Assembly (NCBI RefSeq): GCF_006716355.1
Contig: NZ_VFOW01000001.1
Location: 2,666,001 to 2,730,000 of the forward strand
From: Stackebrandtia endophytica
Lineage (GTDB): Bacteria > Actinomycetota > Actinomycetes > Mycobacteriales > Micromonosporaceae
DNA length: 64,000 bases
Direction: 5' to 3'
Part shown: piece after piece, positions 6,997 through 14,476 of the stretch
Layout: each line of letters starts with the position of its first letter
Numbering within the stretch: position 1 is the first letter of the stretch
The notes under the pieces: model-generated
The model's input: the letters and a program-made list of their open reading frames with translations, nothing else
What the model was told of the DNA's origin: nothing
The model's database searches: none
Made by a program: the position numbers and the translations under genes

Positions 6997-9222
6997 CTAT
7001 ATATAGCGCCAACAGACCGTATAGGACAGTGAGGGGAAGTGGCGCGACTTCCACCAGGTCGAACCGTGGTTCCCGCAGAACGACCGATCGTCGGGATCGC
7101 TGGTGCGGCCGGTCACGTAGACATTGGACTCATCACAGGACCGAAACGTGAAGTCGACGGAACCGTCGGTGTACTCCGTCCGCAACATGCAGCTGTTGAT
7201 CTGCGCATGACCGGCGTCATGCGGGTAGTTCATCGACAGACACAGCACCACGTCGAGGTCGTCCGCCGCGCCCACCGGCAGGTGAACCATCCAATCCAAC
7301 CGATGTGAATCGGCGCACGCCTCCAAATCGGACTCATCGCGCAGCCGCTGCAACACCGTGAACGTGCCGGTGTCGCAACCGACCTCCTCCCAGGGCTGAT
7401 CATCCCCATAACGGAATACACAGTCACCCGGGCGAGCCGCGTAAGCGCTGCTGCGATGCCGATATTCGAGGCAGAGTCGCATGTCGAAGTGTTCGTTGTA
7501 GACACTCCAGTCGGCGTTGTAGTCGCTGTAGCAGTCGGAGCTGGTCTCATAAGCCAACACCTTGATCACCTCGAACACGCCGTTGCCGCACCCGGTGAAC
7601 TCCAAGTCCAACGAATCGTCCGAACCGCGGTTCTCGATGCAGTCACCCACCGTCGCGTCCGGAAACACCCGCGGCTCGGGTTCGGGGCTCACACTGGTTC
7701 GAGACGCCGTCGTGGGAGCCGCCGTGGTGGCCGCCTGAGTGGTCGTGGCGGATTCGCCGCCCTCGGCGCCCGACGACTCCGCATCAAACAGTCCGTTCTC
7801 GACGGCAACGAACAGCAACACCATCGCCAGGATCGCGACGGTCACCACCCGGGTCATGTTCCACACGCTCTTTCCCAGCGGTGGAATGGGCTTCGGTCGT
7901 TGTTTCGCACCGGGCACCGGGGGCTTGAGCGTCGGTTTCGTCTTCGAGGACTTCAGCGGAATCGTCGGCCGGCCGCCGGTGGGCGGTTTGGATGGGGTCT
8001 TTGGTTGGGTTTTCGGTTGGCTCTTGGGCTGTGACTTCGGTGGGGTCTTGGACGTGTTCAGGGAAATCGTCGGCCGATCGCCCGCAGGCGGTTTCGCCGT
8101 CTGGGGTGGCTTCTTCAGCGGTATCTTCGGTCGCGTTCCGCCGGGCGTCGCAGCGGGCGGGTTGGGGGCCGGCGGAATCACCCGGGTCGTGCCCGAGCTC
8201 GTGCCGCCGGTCGGTCCCGGGTCGTGCAGTGTCGGCTTCACCGGGTCGACGATCACCGTCGCGCCGGTATGCCACCGTTTGGTGCCACCGGTCGGCATGA
8301 CGTCATCGGGACGTTCTCGCCATCGGACACCGGAGAGTCGGCTGACCGCGTCGGAGATTTCGGTCCGTTGCGCCCGGATCAGTGAGTAGACCCCGGTCGG
8401 CCAGGGACGGTCGCTGACCGGCAACTGTCCAATGAGGTCGAGAAGTTCCTCCGGGGTCGGGCGATCGTCGGCGACCTTCTTCAGGCAGGGCTCGACGATG
8501 CCGCGAACGGCGGGGGACAGCGGCGACAGATCCGGTTCGGAGTAGACGATCTTGAACAGGGTCTGCGGGATGCCGGTGGCCTCGAAGGGGTTGCGACCGG
8601 TCGCGGCGACATACAGCACGCATCCCAGGGAGAATAGGTCGCTGGTGGCGGTGACCTCCCGGCCATCGGCCTGCTCGGGAGACATGAACCCGGGTGCGCC
8701 GATCACGCCACCGGTCTGGGTGAGGCCGCTGACGTTGGGATCGTCCAAGGCGCGGGCGATACCGAAGTCGAGCACCTTGGGGCCGTCATCGCCCAGCAGC
8801 ACGTTCTCGGGGCGAAGATCACGATGGACCACATCGGCGGCGTGGATCGCGATCAGGGCCGACGCCAATCCCGCCGCCAACCGCAACACCGAGTCTTCGG
8901 GCAGCGGCCCGACCGCGTGGATCGCTTCGCGCAGGGTGGGCCCCCACACGAACTCCGACACCAGCCAGGGGACATCCGCTTCGGTGTCGGCGTCGATGAC
9001 CGCAGCGGTGTAAAGGCCGGCGACCTGGCGGGACGCCACGACCTCGCGACTGAACCGGGCACGGAACTCCGCATCACCGCTGTAACGGTCCAAAATGTGT
9101 TTGAGCGCCACCAATCGCCCGTCGGGACCGGCCGCCAGATACACCCGCCCCATGCCGCCAGCACCCAACTCGCCCAGCAACCGGTACTTCCCCACCTGCT
9201 GCAAGTCATCAAAAGGCCCCAC
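6997..9222 (-). CDS. receptor-type Ser/Thr protein kinase with three extracellular four-cysteine modules
   Basis: A 741-residue protein. The kinase domain (about 13-270) has a glycine loop GELGAGGMGRVYLA, Lys41, HRD 133-135 (HRDLRPEN, with Arg where Lys is usual), DFG 152-154 and SPE 181-183. A Pro/Lys/Ser-rich juxtamembrane stretch (300-450, PKSQPK repeats) leads to one helix (about 458-476). The ectodomain has cysteines at 528/545/564/584, 601/616/636/661 and 678/696/716/737, i.e. three repeats of about 75 residues. It lacks PASTA repeats. The GTG at 9220-9222 follows GGAGG; the open frame to 9288 is not needed. It likely phosphorylates cytoplasmic targets in response to an external cue. 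The hydrolase-ABC genes follow 99 bp downstream. Confidence 0.9.
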   Translation of the reverse strand: MGPFDDLQQVGKYRLLGELGAGGMGRVYLAAGPDGRLVALKHILDRYSGDAEFRARFSREVVASRQVAGLYTAAVIDADTEADVPWLVSEFVWGPTLREAIHAVGPLPEDSVLRLAAGLASALIAIHAADVVHRDLRPENVLLGDDGPKVLDFGIARALDDPNVSGLTQTGGVIGAPGFMSPEQADGREVTATSDLFSLGCVLYVAATGRNPFEATGIPQTLFKIVYSEPDLSPLSPAVRGIVEPCLKKVADDRPTPEELLDLIGQLPVSDRPWPTGVYSLIRAQRTEISDAVSRLSGVRWRERPDDVMPTGGTKRWHTGATVIVDPVKPTLHDPGPTGGTSSGTTRVIPPAPNPPAATPGGTRPKIPLKKPPQTAKPPAGDRPTISLNTSKTPPKSQPKSQPKTQPKTPSKPPTGGRPTIPLKSSKTKPTLKPPVPGAKQRPKPIPPLGKSVWNMTRVVTVAILAMVLLFVAVENGLFDAESSGAEGGESATTTQAATTAAPTTASRTSVSPEPEPRVFPDATVGDCIENRGSDDSLDLEFTGCGNGVFEVIKVLAYETSSDCYSDYNADWSVYNEHFDMRLCLEYRHRSSAYAARPGDCVFRYGDDQPWEEVGCDTGTFTVLQRLRDESDLEACADSHRLDWMVHLPVGAADDLDVVLCLSMNYPHDAGHAQINSCMLRTEYTDGSVDFTFRSCDESNVYVTGRTSDPDDRSFCGNHGSTWWKSRHFPSLSYTVCWRYI

Positions 9223-9963
9223 CGTGTCCTCCTGTCGACGATCGACCCCGGCGAATCCCACCGATGCGGCAAATCGGCTGGGCAACACACCGCGTCATGG
9301 CAAGTGAGCGGTAGACCGACGGAATCGGTTCAACCCTACTGAGGGAGGACAAATCAGACGTCGGCGGTGGAAGCCCTGCGCCCGTGGCGATCTCGGGGGC
9401 GGGGTGAGCGGGGTCCCCGGGGACGGCGGTCCGCATCGGCGGGGCCCGACCCGGCCGGTTCGGCCGTGGGGGCCTCCAACCTCCACCCCTAATTTGAGCG
9501 TAACCAGGTTTCGCTGAAGGGGACCTTAAGCCGCCTGAAGCCTGTGGATAACCGGGTCGTTGTGGATAACCCTGAGACACACGACGCCCGGGGCAGGGTT
9601 CCGCCGAGATGTCAGAGGAATAGCCGACCGGTCTGCACGCCGGGCACCTCGTGTCAGGTCCAGCTGTCGCATCGAGACGCTGACCAGTGGGCGACAGGTC
9701 TGGACGGTTCCGACGGTTGGTGTCCGGATCAACGTCGCTGTTCTCCGACACTCCGCACCGGCCATCGCGACCTAAGGCGGCCCTGGATATGAGCGCGTCC
9801 AACACGCCGCATCCGGACGGCGACACCGCATCCGACAAGTAAGTCGAGACACCGACATGATCACCTGAACCTGACCACGCCAAGTTCGTCGGGTGATTCC
9901 CGCCATAATTTACCAGCCAGTAACCTACGGGGGCGTAAGTTATCGGTAGCGAAGGAGGGTGCC
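9223..9963. other. 741-bp intergenic region with two DnaA boxes
   Basis: This stretch lies between the divergently transcribed kinase and TrhA-like genes. Open frames here (for example 9209-9883 on the minus strand) are compositionally unconvincing and overlap the kinase start. The clear content is two DnaA boxes (9543-9569) and GC-rich sequence near 9400-9480. The promoters of both flanking genes must lie here, but no sure -35/-10 pair stands out. Confidence 0.6.
9543..9569 (-). repeat. two perfect DnaA boxes in direct repeat, 18-bp period
   Basis: TGTGGATAA occurs at 9543-9551 and again at 9561-9569 (TTATCCACA on the minus strand). Both copies match the DnaA-box consensus exactly. They share orientation and are 18 bp apart start to start, the same phasing as the three-box cluster at 58582-58626. 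No origin-type AT-rich unwinding element or dnaA/dnaN gene is nearby, so a regulatory or titration site is more likely than oriC. Confidence 0.65.
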
Positions 9964-10620
9964 GTGACCACCGCGATCGAAGAACTCGTCAAACCGCGAC
10001 TCCGCGGCTGGCTACACACCGCGGTGTTCCCCGCGTCCGTGGCCGCCGGGCTACTGCTGATCCTGTTGGCGCCCAACACCGCCGCCGTCATCTCGGCGAG
10101 CATCTACGCAGCCACCTCGGCGCTACTGTTCGGGACCTCCGGCTACTACCACCGTCGCGACCACTCCCCCAGGGCCGACGAACTACTACGGCGCATGGAC
10201 CACGCGAACATCTACCTGATCATCGCGGGCACCTACACGCCGTTCGCCGTACTGGCCCTCAACGGCACCGCGCAGGTGGCGGTGCTTCTGATCATCTGGA
10301 TCGGGGCGATCGCCGGAGTGATCTTCCGCGCCGTCTGGATGGGCGCGCCGCGGTGGCTCTACACGTCGCTCTACATCGGCCTCGGCTGGGTCGCGGTGTT
10401 CTTCATCCCGCAGTTCGTCGCCGGAGTCGGTCTGGCCGCGGTGATCCTGGTGTTCGCCGGTGGCATCCTCTACAGCATCGGCGGCGTCGTCTACGGCCTG
10501 AAACGACCCGACCCGTCACCGGAGTGGTTCGGCTTCCACGAGGTCTTCCACGCCTTCACCATCGCGGCCTGGATCTGCCAGTACATCGCGGTACTGCTGG
10601 TCGTGCTGTCGGTGGCGTAA
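9964..10620 (+). CDS. TrhA / hemolysin III family membrane protein
   Basis: A 218-residue polytopic protein with seven hydrophobic segments. It carries the PAQR/hemolysin III signature: an early SGYYHR, then LRRMDHANIYLIIAGTYTPF, and a late FGFHEVFHAFTIAAW (the three conserved histidine regions expected to bind metal). The length matches the family. It sits in the inner membrane; bacterial members have been linked to membrane energetics or fluidity, but the precise reaction is unsettled. The GTG start follows AAGGAGG. The gene stands alone, and its 3' end overlaps a small antisense gene by 105 bp. Confidence 0.9.
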   Translation: MTTAIEELVKPRLRGWLHTAVFPASVAAGLLLILLAPNTAAVISASIYAATSALLFGTSGYYHRRDHSPRADELLRRMDHANIYLIIAGTYTPFAVLALNGTAQVAVLLIIWIGAIAGVIFRAVWMGAPRWLYTSLYIGLGWVAVFFIPQFVAGVGLAAVILVFAGGILYSIGGVVYGLKRPDPSPEWFGFHEVFHAFTIAAWICQYIAVLLVVLSVA

Positions 10621-10884
10621 CGACACCTGTCCCCGAATCCTGTCCCCCTCCCGGATCAGGTCGGCGATCACCCGCGCCAGTGACTCCTCGGTCGATTCGA
10701 CGAGGAAGTCGGCGTCGACGTCTATGTCCACAATGCTTCCGGTAGCGGTCATGTGCAGCACGACCTCACCGTCGCGACTCTCCACGACGAGCTCGGCGGC
10801 ATCAACTCCGCGCCCACGTCGCCATCTGTTCAGGGGAAGATCGGTGAGCTGGTCTATCAGATAGCCGACTCGACGATTGACCAT
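10516..10884 (-). CDS. small YbaB/EbfC-like protein, antisense overlap with the TrhA-like gene
   Basis: A 122-residue frame. Residues 25-95 follow the YbaB pattern: a beta strand pair (VESRDGEVVLHMTATGSIVDIDV) and then a helix (STEESLARVIADLIREGDRIRG). The last ~30 residues are encoded opposite the end of the TrhA-like gene and look like antisense translation (RHRQHDQQYRDVL), so the functional part may be the first 90 residues. YbaB-like proteins bind DNA or act as type VII secretion partners. I am unsure this is a real gene; conservation of the N-terminal part would settle it. Confidence 0.42.
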   Translation of the reverse strand: MVNRRVGYLIDQLTDLPLNRWRRGRGVDAAELVVESRDGEVVLHMTATGSIVDIDVDADFLVESTEESLARVIADLIREGDRIRGQVSLRHRQHDQQYRDVLADPGRDGEGVEDLVEAEPLR

Positions 10885-11263
10885 GGGTTGTCTCGTCTCA
10901 ATGTGGTCCGGACACAGACCCCCACCACGTCGGTGTGAATTCAGAACTCAAGCCCGTACCCGAGTCAAGCCCACCAGACTCGAGAAATGTCCACAGTCAA
11001 TAGATGACCGCCGGCTGGTCACCACAACGTGACACAACCTACAACGACCGTAGCCACCCCTGACGACCAAAGTCAACAGCGGCCCAGCTCCATTCCACGA
11101 ACCACCAGATCAGGCGGCGACACGATGGCACAACCGGATGACATCGCAGCGCACTCCGCCTGAGGCGACGGCGATGTGGGGAAACAAGTCCCGACGACCG
11201 AGGCGGACAATCCGGACCCAACCACCCGCCGCACCGATCCTCAAAATGTCCTAGGGTTACGCC
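10885..11263. other. 379-bp intergenic region, no gene seen
   Basis: It lies between the divergent YbaB-like gene and the 66-residue protein gene. No tRNA-like cloverleaf, strong hairpin or convincing small frame was found. The only clear signal is the TAGGGT box at its right edge (11252-11257), just before the next gene. Confidence 0.5.
11252..11257 (+). promoter_or_regulatory. -10 box of a probable leaderless promoter
   Basis: TAGGGT ends 6 nt before the ATG at 11264, and no ribosome-binding site lies between. Same arrangement as several other genes here. Confidence 0.5.
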
Positions 11264-11464
11264 ATGACTTGGACCTGGCACTTCACCGACGCCTCCGGCG
11301 AACCCGTCGAAGCCCCCGAGGGCGGCGACCACAGCAACCAGGGCGATGCCGAGTCCTGGCTCGGAGAGATCTGGCGCGACCTGGCCGAAGAAGGCGCCGT
11401 CATGGCCATCCTCAAGGAAGACGACCGCACCGAATACGAGATGCCACTGACCTCACCGGAATAG
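11264..11464 (+). CDS. small conserved hypothetical protein (66 aa)
   Basis: A short acidic protein beginning MTWTWHFTDASGEPV, with a central SQ/NQGDAESWLGEIWRDLAEEG stretch and an ILKEDDRTEYEMPL strand. From memory, this layout (W-rich first strand, then QGDAESWLGE) is widespread among actinomycetes as an unnamed small protein; its function is unknown. Codon use is typical of the host. It probably has its own leaderless promoter, and it precedes the AAA+ gene by 100 bp on the same strand. Confidence 0.8.
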   Translation: MTWTWHFTDASGEPVEAPEGGDHSNQGDAESWLGEIWRDLAEEGAVMAILKEDDRTEYEMPLTSPE

Positions 11465-11552
11465 CCGACGGGGCATCCGACGTGGCGGCGGACCCGCTGC
11501 ACACCCGCGACCACCGCCACGGGACAGCCGCCGGTCACGTGCGTCACGCCGC

Positions 11553-11558
11553 TACGCT
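11553..11558 (+). promoter_or_regulatory. -10 box of a probable leaderless promoter for the AAA+ gene
   Basis: TACGCT lies 6 nt before the GTG at 11565, with no Shine-Dalgarno between. Confidence 0.5.
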
Positions 11559-11564
11559 TGCCCG

Positions 11565-13790
11565 GTGAGCTCCCAAGAATCGTTGAGCCTCGTGGTGTCG
11601 CTGCGCCCGGCCGCCCTCGACGCGCGCCGCGGCATCGTGCGGATGCACCCGGAGGTCCTGACCGCGCTCGGCCTGCAATCCGGTGACCCGGTTCGATTGC
11701 GAGCACAACGCAGCACCACCTGCATCGCGCTCGCCGACGACTGCTTCGGCGGCCGCAGCGCCATCTACGCCGACGACCTCACACTGGGCAACCTGGGAGC
11801 CCGCGACGGCGAACCCATCATGGTCGAGACCGTCGACCTCGCCGCCGCCCGCCGCGTCGTCCTGGCCGGGCCGCGCGAGATCAGCGTCGCCGTCACCGCC
11901 GACACCCTGCGACTGGCACTGTTGAGCAAAGTGGTCACCGTCGGCGACGACGTCTCCCTGCTGCCGTTGGACATCGGCGGTGCCGAACGCGACATGATCG
12001 CCGCGGCTCGCCGATCACTGTCGAACACCGTGGGCATGGGGTGGACCACGGTGTTGTTGAAAGTAGTGGAGGCCGACCCGGCCGAAGCGGTCATGATCAC
12101 CTCCGACACCCAGGTCGTCTGGCAACACGGATCCGGTACCACCGCTCCCGCACAACGCCCGGACCTCAGACTGGTTCCACCGGTCACGACCGTCACCGAC
12201 GTTCCCGCCGAACCGGTGGCCTCCGGCGCGACCGAAACCGTTCCGCTGGAGGACCTCGCGGGGATACGGGGACAGGCCGAAGAGCTGCGGGAACTGCTCG
12301 ATCTCGGTTTCCACCACCGCGAAATCCTCACCAGCGTCGGCACCGACATGACCATGGGCGTCCTGATCACCGGGCCGTCTGGCAGCGGTAAGAGCACCAT
12401 GGCCCGATCGGTGGCCGACGCCGTCAACGCCAGCGTCGAACACCTGTGGGGGCCGGACCTGGCCGCGCTGGAACCCAACGCGGCCGCCGGTCTCATCCGC
12501 AAGGCGGTGGACCGCATGCTGCCACCCGCCATCCTCCTGGTCACCGGGGTGGAAGCATTGGCGCCCAAGGACTCCACGACCCCGCTGTCGACGGTTTTCC
12601 GGCGCACCGTCCGAGAACTGCTGGCCGGCGGGCACTCGGTGGTCTGCACGACCGGCAGCCCGGAGCAGGTCTCGCCACTGCTGCGCCAGCCGGGCCTCCT
12701 CGAACACGAGATCTCCGTTCCGATGCCCGACGCGAACGCCCGCAAGGACCTGTTGTCGGCGTTCACCCGAAACATGCGGCTCAGCGACGAACTCAGCCTC
12801 GAAGACGTCGCCTCACGGTCCCCCGGTTACGTCGCCGCGGACCTGTTGACACTGGTCCGGGAGGCCGGAGTGCGCGCCGCGATGCGCGCCAAGGAAGGCG
12901 GCGACACCACCCTGCGAGGCAGCGACTTCGAAACAGCACTGTCGACAGTCCGTCCGTCCAGCATGGCCGATTCCTCCCTGGAGCTGGCCCAGATCACCCT
13001 CGACGACGTCGGCGACATGGAAGAGGTCAAACAGGTCCTCACCGAATCGGTGCTGTGGCCGTTGACCTACCCCGACACGTTCACCCGGCTCGGAATCGAA
13101 GCGCCCCGCGGAGTCCTCCTCTACGGTCCACCCGGATGCGGGAAGACCTTCCTGGTCAAGGCGATCGCCGGAACCGGAAAGTCCAATGTGCTGTCAGTCA
13201 AGGGCGCAGAGCTCCTCACCAAATGGGTCGGAGAGTCCGAAGCCAGCGTTCGGGACCTGTTCCGCCGCGCCCGACAAGCCGCCCCCGCCCTGGTGTTCTT
13301 CGACGAACTCGACGCCCTGGCGCCGGTGCGCGGACAGGACACCAGCAGCGGAACCGCCGACCGGGTCGTCGCCTCGCTGCTCACCGAACTCGACGGCATC
13401 GAGTCACTGCGCAACGTCGTCGTCATCGGCGCCACCAACCGCCCCGACATGATCGACCCGGCGCTACTACGCCCCGGCCGACTCGAACGCCTGGTATACG
13501 TACCGCCACCGGATGCCGCTGCCCGGCACGCGATCCTCAAGTCGGCGGCCAAATCCGTGCCGCTGTCCGAGGGCATCGACCTCGAAGACCTCGCGGCAGA
13601 CCTCGACATGTTCTCCGCCGCCGACTGTGCCGCACTCATCCGAGAGGCCGCACTCACCGCGATGCGCGAATCCGTCGACGCCGCCGAGGTCACCGCCGAC
13701 CACATGGCCGCCGCCCGCGACAAGGTGACCGGATCCCTCGACCCCGACCAACTGCGCTGGCTGGAGGACTTCGCCGACAGTCGCGGATGA
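11565..13790 (+). CDS. Cdc48/p97 (VCP)-like AAA+ ATPase, D1 site degenerate
   Basis: A 741-residue two-ring AAA+ unfoldase/segregase. The N-terminal 190 residues resemble the Cdc48 N domain (VVSLRPAALDARRGIVRMHPEVLTALGLQSGDPVRL). D1 (about 228-440) has Walker A GPSGSGKST (270-278), but its Walker B reads ILLVTGVEA with no Asp-Glu, and the Arg-finger region reads LRQPGLLEHEI. D2 (about 478-710) is intact: Walker A GPPGCGKT (521-528), aromatic pore KWVG (553-556), Walker B LVFFDELD (576-583) and LLRPGRLERLV. ATP hydrolysis is therefore expected only in D2. The family is known in mycobacteria and streptomycetes; bacterial substrates are mostly unknown. The gene appears monocistronic. Confidence 0.92.
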   Translation: MSSQESLSLVVSLRPAALDARRGIVRMHPEVLTALGLQSGDPVRLRAQRSTTCIALADDCFGGRSAIYADDLTLGNLGARDGEPIMVETVDLAAARRVVLAGPREISVAVTADTLRLALLSKVVTVGDDVSLLPLDIGGAERDMIAAARRSLSNTVGMGWTTVLLKVVEADPAEAVMITSDTQVVWQHGSGTTAPAQRPDLRLVPPVTTVTDVPAEPVASGATETVPLEDLAGIRGQAEELRELLDLGFHHREILTSVGTDMTMGVLITGPSGSGKSTMARSVADAVNASVEHLWGPDLAALEPNAAAGLIRKAVDRMLPPAILLVTGVEALAPKDSTTPLSTVFRRTVRELLAGGHSVVCTTGSPEQVSPLLRQPGLLEHEISVPMPDANARKDLLSAFTRNMRLSDELSLEDVASRSPGYVAADLLTLVREAGVRAAMRAKEGGDTTLRGSDFETALSTVRPSSMADSSLELAQITLDDVGDMEEVKQVLTESVLWPLTYPDTFTRLGIEAPRGVLLYGPPGCGKTFLVKAIAGTGKSNVLSVKGAELLTKWVGESEASVRDLFRRARQAAPALVFFDELDALAPVRGQDTSSGTADRVVASLLTELDGIESLRNVVVIGATNRPDMIDPALLRPGRLERLVYVPPPDAAARHAILKSAAKSVPLSEGIDLEDLAADLDMFSAADCAALIREAALTAMRESVDAAEVTADHMAAARDKVTGSLDPDQLRWLEDFADSRG

Positions 13791-13922
13791 GTCCACAAAG
13801 TTATAACGATTCCCGATTACTTTCCGTAGTCAATGATCACGGAGTTGCAGCACACCCACCACAGTCGTCAATCACACTGAGTGACATTCCGCGATCTTCG
13901 AAACGCATTGTTACCGGCCAGG

Positions 13923-13951
13923 TTGATTCGGTCGCCAACCCTCAGTATGGT
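13923..13951 (+). promoter_or_regulatory. promoter of the type VII-associated cassette
   Basis: TTGATT (13923-13928), a 17-bp spacer, then TATGGT (13946-13951), about 80 bp before the first gene. Spacing is ideal for a vegetative sigma factor, and no other promoter-like pair is seen in this gap. Confidence 0.5.
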
Positions 13952-14031
13952 TGTAGGGATTACAAAAACGGGGCTCACAGACACGGACCTGATCTGTGAA
14001 CGCGACCGGTTCTTTGGAGGGAACGCGACAG

Positions 14032-14472
14032 ATGGTCAAAGAAGATCCTGGTGGGGACGGCGGATACCCCACACCCGATCCCAGTATCGAGTACGAACCC
14101 GTCCACATTGATGTGGACAGCATCGGGGGATTCGCGCAACTGCTGCAGGCAACGGGACAGAACCTGGGCAACGCGGTGCCGGACATCACGGCGCTGCTGA
14201 AGGATCCGGGGGGCAAGTACGAATCCGGCACTCCCATCGGACGTGACATCCGACAGGAACGGCTCTACGCCATCGGACTGGCCCACTCCGAACAGATGGG
14301 TGAGATGACGACGCTGCTCGGAAACGTCAAGAGCGGGATCGACAGCCTGGGCCTCATCACCGCCCGGATCGTCGCCGAGTTCGGCGACCAGGACGGTTTG
14401 AACGGTGCCAGTGTCGACGAGGTCGACGCGGTGATCAACGGCAACCAACCCAGCAGTCGGCCGGAGGTGTAA
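14032..14472 (+). CDS. helical type VII (ESX)-associated protein
   Basis: A 146-residue protein. After a disordered acidic N-terminus (DPGGDGGYPTPDPSIEYEP) it forms two long helices separated by a Gly/Pro/Tyr turn (LLQATGQNLGNAVPDITALL ... YAIGLAHSEQMGEMTTLLGNVKSGIDSLGLITARIVAEF), like the helical hairpin of WXG/ESX proteins but without a WXG motif. The ATG is chosen because GGAGGG lies 10 nt upstream; the GTG at 13996 is the alternative. It lies 4 bp upstream of the WXG-like gene and is probably its folding or secretion partner. Confidence 0.75.
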   Translation: MVKEDPGGDGGYPTPDPSIEYEPVHIDVDSIGGFAQLLQATGQNLGNAVPDITALLKDPGGKYESGTPIGRDIRQERLYAIGLAHSEQMGEMTTLLGNVKSGIDSLGLITARIVAEFGDQDGLNGASVDEVDAVINGNQPSSRPEV

Positions 14473-14476
14473 TCCC

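Noticed and set aside
9543-9569. Chromosomal replication origin
   Set aside because: Only two boxes, no AT-rich unwinding region, and no dnaA, dnaN, gyrB or rpmH genes nearby.
9209-9883. 224-residue minus-strand open frame upstream of the kinase
   Set aside because: Overlaps the kinase start, has irregular Arg/Pro/Ser-rich composition and contains GYPQ repeats only because DnaA boxes happen to translate that way.
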